In this document: positions 58,844-64,000 of the stretch, piece by piece
Numbering within the stretch: position 1 is the stretch's first letter
Layout of the letters: every line of letters begins with the position of its first letter
Source of the DNA: Cinnamomum chago
Lineage: Eukaryota > Streptophyta > Magnoliopsida > Laurales > Lauraceae
Assembly: GCA_038049695.1 (NCBI GenBank)
Contig: CP142460.1
Span: 25,762,001-25,826,000, forward strand
DNA: 64,000 bases
Reading direction: 5' to 3'
The notes under the pieces: model-generated
Seen by the model: only the letters and a program-made list of their open reading frames with translations
Databases searched by the model: none
Told to the model about the DNA's origin: nothing
Position numbers and translations under genes: made by a program

Positions 58844-61800
58844 TCAGTTTTCGAAGTCATCAGTAGCAGCTTGTTGCCTGGCTTGGTAGTTTTCAACTGA
58901 CCAGCTGCAGTGCTTGTCGTTTAGGAACTTGCTTACTATCTCTGCCCTTAATCCGTCAATGACACGCTGTGGCAGCTTCGAAGCAATTACTTGTTTATGA
59001 GTAAGTTGCTTCATAAGATAACAAACGACCACTCCGCAATCAACACTGAAACAAGACATGCTATTGTTAGTCGATTGTAAATAAGTCACTGTCAAGTAAA
59101 TTGAATTACTGTAGTTGCACAATGATACTTACGAGCCCATTTTTTGTTGTGGGGCGTCTTCGACGCTTATCAATGGAGCTCCATATGGCTGTGTCTCCTC
59201 AACATTGACATAATTGTAGTTCTCCACATACTATTTCTGCAGAATAAAAAACATTCCATATTTTGGGTCAGTTTTGATTATTCTAACGGAGACCATCGTA
59301 TAAATAATGACCAAGTAAGTAAGACATACCAGAATTCGTGCATCCTCAAAGTAATGATCGACTGTTTTAGGTGATCTTGGTCGTAAGGAGTTGTATTGTA
59401 GCCAATCTCCTTCTTTCTTATCCAGCACCAACAATGTCCAGTGGAAGGGTTCAGCATCCTTCCTTTTTCCATTTGAATTCATCGGAAAAAGCACGAATCT
59501 GTGTTCTGCAGTTCTGCTTGGGGAGATCTGAGGGTGCAGTATCTTTTCCCTCATTTTCGACGATGAGGAAGTAACAAATTTCTACATTAAGACATGTTTA
59601 GTAACTGTTTATTATATATAAAAATAAAGTAAATGATGACACAGTCAACACAGTTATTGTCTTTTACCCAGCATAAACTTATTACAAAGTACAATTTCTC
59701 ACGAGGCAGCATTTTTTTGTGTTGGACAATTGTGAGTTGCTGTTGGATTTTACCCTGTTCTCTATCTAGCAACTCAGCATAGCAGTCAATAACCTGTTCA
59801 ATTTGAGACACATAATGTTAAGCATATAGTGTGAACACGACCATATTATGTTTGTGTAAAATGTAGGAATATTTTGTCAATGTGTCTGTGTTGTGATGCT
59901 TACAGTGCTTGACATTTCTGCTCTGCTGAGAACTGTGATTATGTCCTCATAAGATACAGTTTGTATGCCCTCACCTCCCCAAACGAGCGCCCTGCAAATG
60001 CAATTGCACAAATGGCCCAATTAGTCTACATTTTCATTAGTGTTTCTTAAATTCAACAGTTGTGTTGCTTAGTTGCATAGGTATGTGACTTACGCATTGC
60101 CCTCAGCTTCATAAATCTCCTTTAGCTTTTCTACGTCAGATGCATTCATAAGCTTAGTGACCGCATTTTTTGGGAGTGTGAAGGGGGCAGTTGCTGGGTT
60201 CAGTTTCCTTGTCGCTGTTCTTTTTTTAATTCGTTTCACCATGGAGGACTGTTTCACCTCCTTAATTGGCTTTGATGGTGCATCAGATGGCATGATCTGA
60301 TCAATATTTCAATTATAAAAATATAGATTAATCAAATTAGAATTTGTGGAAGGACAGATAACTTTAATATAACATCAGATAAATTTGCTGATAGTGTGAT
60401 AAAATCATACAGAAGTCAGATAAATTTAAATAGAATTGTTAAAAGTTCATACAGAAGTCAGATAAATTTAATGAAAAGTTTTATAAGTTGATACAGAAGT
60501 CAGATAAATTTAATATAAGATCAGATAAATTGTTAGAAAGTCAGATAAAATGACACCAGAAGTCAGATAAATTTGATAGATATGCAAAACATGAATTCAA
60601 TGCAAACAAAAATTATCTAAACAAGCATGGTTGTGTAACTAAATTACCTCAGGCACATTTTCTCCAACATTACGATCAGTTGCAGCCTCCTTCGCTGCTT
60701 TCTCTGCCATTCTAAACCCTTTCTGTAGTGTATTAGTTTTTCTTGTAGGCTCGAAGATATCATCAAGAGTCTTCCTAGCCCATTGCAATCCTTTCTCTGT
60801 ATAATCAATTGTCATTTCCCTCAAGAGCTGCTGCAGTTTGAAGTTGTTTGATTCCAGATTAATCAACTTTTTCTTCAAGCCCCTTACCTCATTTTCTACA
60901 TTTGTAGCTCTCGAGGACTGTACATCTGAGACCCTGATGGTGTGTTTCAGCTGCTCTTTGAGGGAGCTGACCATTCGAGTTGACTCCTCTAAAGTCTGAT
61001 TTTTGTCCACACACTGTGTTTCAAGCGAAGTCTTCTCCTTTGTCAATTGCTCAACCAACAATAGAGCATCGTCCCTTTCTCTTAGCAAACTGGTGATCAT
61101 TTGTTCAGTTTTAAGCCGCTGTTTTTTTATGATGTTGTTTTCGGCCGATGTCTTTTCAAGTTCAATAGCCATCCGTTGGATCTGCGCTTGTAATTCTGTC
61201 TTCTCCTTAGTGAGTTGGATGACTAATGGATTTGCCATGTCATGCTCCTCAGTAAGATTTTTTATCTCGCTGTTTTTGGGAGTTTGTGATTGTTGTCTTG
61301 GACTAGGCACTGTATCACCAGCTTCTGGTACCGATCCAGAGTGTGCTTCAGAAGGCTCTTCATATACTGTGTTGCTAGTGCTGCCAATTATGTCAGCTAA
61401 GATGTTTGCAACCAGCAGATCTGTTTGTAGGGACGTATGTTCATAGCCCACTATCTCTGCACCAAACGCTATAGACTATGCTGCCACACCAGGGAAATTT
61501 GTTTCTTCACTGTTACTATTTTGCAGCTGCTCTTCCAACTCGGATACAACCAATGTGTTTGTCAGTATGTCTGTATCTGGTTTGGTGGCTTCAATCATTT
61601 TGTTCTGTTCTCCCTGCTCTCCTTCTTCCAATTCATGCTCGTTTTTTTCATTTCCATCCTCTAGATCGTCTTCTTGATCCACATTTTCTCCTTCTACCTC
61701 TACTGCTATGTCTCCCCCATCTCCTTGCTTTTCGTGTGTTTCGCCATCATCATGTTCATATTCTTCCGATGTGTCTTCTCCATCACTGTTTTCTTTTTCT

Positions 61801-62968
61801 GTAACTTGTTGCTCTCCTTCTATCTCCATCACGGCCCCCTTGTCACAAGCGCCACTGTCCAACAAGGACTGTAATCGTTGCACTTTAAGCAGTGTGCTAT
61901 CTAATTCGTCACCGAGGACCTGCATTTGATACCAATGTTACACAGAACATGTTAGATTAAAAACTAAGATAAAATTAGATAGTGAAAATTGTGAAAAATA
62001 CCTCAGTAGCTAGTAGTGAATGAAGGGGTCTTTTCCTAAGTGTCATACTCACTGCCCTTAGATTCCACTTTAGTATTCGTGGGAAATGCACCGAATCATT
62101 TGGTGTGATAATCGTCGTATGCTCACACAACCAATACTGTTACAAATTCATAAAACATATATGTATGTCAATAATTATTTGTATATTGAACTTCAAATTT
62201 GTAAATTTGTAGTTGTATATCATACCGGTAATGCAATAAGGCACCCAATTACTCTATCAGAACCACGGCTTCTGGTGTGTATCGACTCCATGAGAAATTT
62301 AGAAATCTCTTCTGCCCAGGCATAGTGCTTCATATCCATGTAGTTTTCAACATAGCCCACATATGCCCATCCTATTGTGTTTCTGTGGGTTGCAAAAAAG
62401 AGTACGACAAGGATATACAGGCACAGTAGCCTAGCAACATCAGCAATGTCAGTTTCTGATTCTCCATTCAATGCTAGAAGGAGCTGTTGCTTTATTTGTG
62501 GAGCCGACACCCTTGAACAGCCATGGAATCTTCTAGATATGAATTCAGTTGTTTTCCTTTTTGAATACTTCAGATCAAGCACTCTTGTTCCATTTAGTAT
62601 GCCGAATATTAGCGATATGTCATTTGCAGTGAATGGCACGTACGACCTTCCTAGTCTGAACTGCCTTCTTTGGGTGTTGTATGCATCAAGGATCACCACA
62701 ATGTCCTTGTCATACTTTCTGCACATCTGTTCAGAGATTTTGTTCTCCAACATGCATTCTATCAGGCTCCAGAATGGAGTCTTTCTTAATTCAACTCTGT
62801 GTACTTCAGTGACCATCTGTTTGATGCTTTGGACTAGTGACACAGTTGAGACCAAATTCGATCTGAACTGGTAATGAGTGTTAGTCTTTTCAGCATTTTT
62901 GTCTTTACTGAGTTCCTTTTTCTTTGATGGTTTCTCTTCTACCCTTTTTCTCTTGTTATGTTTTATTC
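58844..62968 (-). pseudogene. Ulp1-like (C48) cysteine protease gene of the MULE, nine exons visible
   Basis: Exons on the minus strand: 62968-62226, 62136-62002, 61919-60648, 60296-60094, 59991-59904, 59793-59668, 59581-59330, 59236-59133 and 59045-58844. All have GT/AG borders and phases that agree, giving about 1,040 codons; the first exon or exons lie further right. In order: a lysine-rich start (HNKRKRVEEKPSKKK); a plant-mobile/DUF1985-like region (DIVVILDAYNTQ, FTANDISLIFGI); an acidic stretch near 61600-61800; a coiled coil near 60800-61250; a basic linker; and a C-terminal protease domain with HWTLLVLD, WLQYNSL and SVDCGVVVCYL. The catalytic His and Cys are kept. The position of the usual Asp (YDSL) is Asn. 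In-frame TAG codons lie at 61478-61476 and 59233-59231. Relatives are SUMO-type or deneddylase-like peptidases; the substrate is unknown. Confidence 0.85.
60345..60580 (+). repeat. CAGATAA array C, in an intron
   Basis: About nine units built on CAGAAGTCAGATAAATTT lie in the intron 60297-60647 of the Ulp1-like gene. Spacing is less regular than in array B. Confidence 0.85.
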
Positions 62969-62984
62969 CTGCATATAATAAAAT

Positions 62985-63990
62985 AACTCAGATTCATATC
63001 ACCAAAAGACTAAAACAACTGAGTACAAAACAGAGATAAATTGCACAAGACACAGATAAATTTATTATAAACTCAGATAAATTAAAGACATATACAAAAG
63101 GTTTGTTGAATTTTCATTCCAAAGTCACACACTCTTGCTTTTAATCTCAGATAAAGTCAAGAGACATTGATTCAACATCACAAAGAACACAGATAAATTG
63201 CACAAGACACAGATAAATTTATCTTAAACTCAGAAAAACTTGATATAAAGTCAGATAAATTTGATTTAAACTCAGATAAATTCATGAAACAGACGAAAGA
63301 TTTGTTGAATTTTCATTCCAAAGTCACACTCTCTTGCTTTTAATCTCAGATAAAGTCAAGAGACATTGATTCAACATTACACAGAACACAGATAAATTGC
63401 ACAAGACACTGATAAATTTATCTTAAACTCAGATAAAGTTGATATAAAGTCAGATAAATTTGATATAAACTCAGATAAACTCAGATAAAAAATGATAAGT
63501 TTGGTATAAAACTCAGATAAAAACATTAGCAACTGGTTACATACTGGAATAAACTCATATATTGGTGTCATTCAATCACAAACCCAATTAAAATCAGATA
63601 AACTTAATTTGAAGGCAGTAGAAACTCACTTAAATACTGAGATAAATTAAGGCCAATTCATCAAGAACAGTTAAATGCATCACAGGGACACATACATTCA
63701 TTATAATTTGTAGTGATTTTCATGCCAAACTCAGATTCATTTTCATTCCAAGCAAGCAATATAAGATAAAGAGAGTAGTAATTGAATTAAATTCAACAAG
63801 AACTCAGAATAAAGCCAATAGACATTGATTGAAGTTTGTTAAGAAAACAGATAAATTCAATATAAATTTGTATTGAGTAAAGTAACTCAGATCCATATCA
63901 TCAAAGATTAAGATAAGTAAATACAGAACACAACTAAATTGCACAAGACACAGATAAATTTATCTTAAATTCATATATTTTTTTGAAAAA
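62985..63990 (+). repeat. CAGATAA array D with 200-bp higher-order duplication
   Basis: More than 25 CAGATAA words, many 21 bases apart. A segment of about 200 bp (TTTGTTGAATTTTCATTCC..., 63100 and 63300) is duplicated in tandem. It lies upstream of the visible Ulp1-like exons and runs to the window edge. Confidence 0.88.
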
Positions 63991-64000
63991 ATCTAAGATA

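Larger units (their letters stand above)
54188..64000. mobile_element. Kaonashi-like Mutator element (MULE) carrying an Ulp1-like gene
   Basis: The segment holds a MuDR-type transposase on the + strand and, converging on it, a multi-exon Ulp1-like protease gene on the - strand. The introns and spacers share one 21-bp repeat family, which ties the two genes into one element. This gene pair is known from KI-MULEs, which often lack clear terminal inverted repeats. The left limit is a guess, placed at GCGAAAGGTCCCTATA. The right limit lies beyond the window, because repeats of the same family continue to its edge. Both genes have in-frame stops, so this copy is not autonomous. Confidence 0.7.

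Noticed and set aside
61003-62874. Plus-strand open frames opposite the protease gene
   Set aside because: They are antisense shadows. The minus-strand exons have consistent splice sites, phases and domains.

Overview
This window is nuclear DNA of a flowering plant: AT-rich, with spliced genes, an AP2/B3 transcription factor, chromovirus-type Ty3 remains, MULE, hAT, Helitron, LINE and SINE remains, and many microsatellites. The abundance of diverged GGGCCC-rich repeats would fit a magnoliid or other early-diverging angiosperm, but that placement is a weak impression. No organellar, bacterial or CRISPR sequence was seen.

Only two ordinary host genes are convincing. (1) A two-exon gene for a small basic DUF2423/LLP-type nucleolar protein has exon 1 at 5527-5722 and exon 2 at 13716-13852. 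Its 8-kb intron holds a full-length but broken Ty3 element (6762-13023, 5-bp target duplication ATACT) and a 142-bp hAT-type MITE (13084-13225). (2) A RAV-family AP2+B3 transcription factor lies at 36937-37974, with a probable 5' UTR intron. It carries an LxLxL motif and a variant RLFGV-type motif near its C-terminus, which suggests a repressor.

Layout. 1-4.9 kb: SINE-like piece, LINE 3' part split by a solo LTR, hAT-type foldback element. 5.3-13.9 kb: the LLP gene and its element-filled intron. 14-18.5 kb: tandem duplications and a 715-bp hAT element. 18.5-24.7 kb: a 4-kb Helitron and probably a second one in the opposite orientation. 25-31.5 kb: SINE heads and unassigned sequence. 31.6-35.7 kb: two solo LTRs and a SINE. 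36-38.1 kb: the RAV gene. 38.4-50.5 kb: LTR-like, CACTA, Helitron and foldback pieces, plus a 2.9-kb solo LTR sitting in a degenerate minisatellite. 50.5-54.2 kb: no gene seen.

The most interesting locus is about 54.2 kb to the right edge: a large Mutator-like element resembling the Kaonashi (KI-MULE) type. A MuDR-like transposase on the + strand (55666-57938, four in-frame stops) converges with a nine-exon gene on the - strand (62968 to 58844, two in-frame stops). That gene joins a lysine-rich start, a plant-mobile/DUF1985-like region, an acidic stretch, a coiled coil and a C-terminal Ulp1-like (C48) cysteine protease domain. Introns and spacers of both genes carry arrays of a degenerate 21-bp unit built on CAGATAA. 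All six stops could have arisen by single C-to-T changes from Gln or Arg codons, which suggests decay by cytosine deamination. The element probably runs past the right edge.

Five LTR insertions have clear 5-bp target duplications. Four are solo LTRs and one is full length, which points to frequent LTR-LTR recombination.
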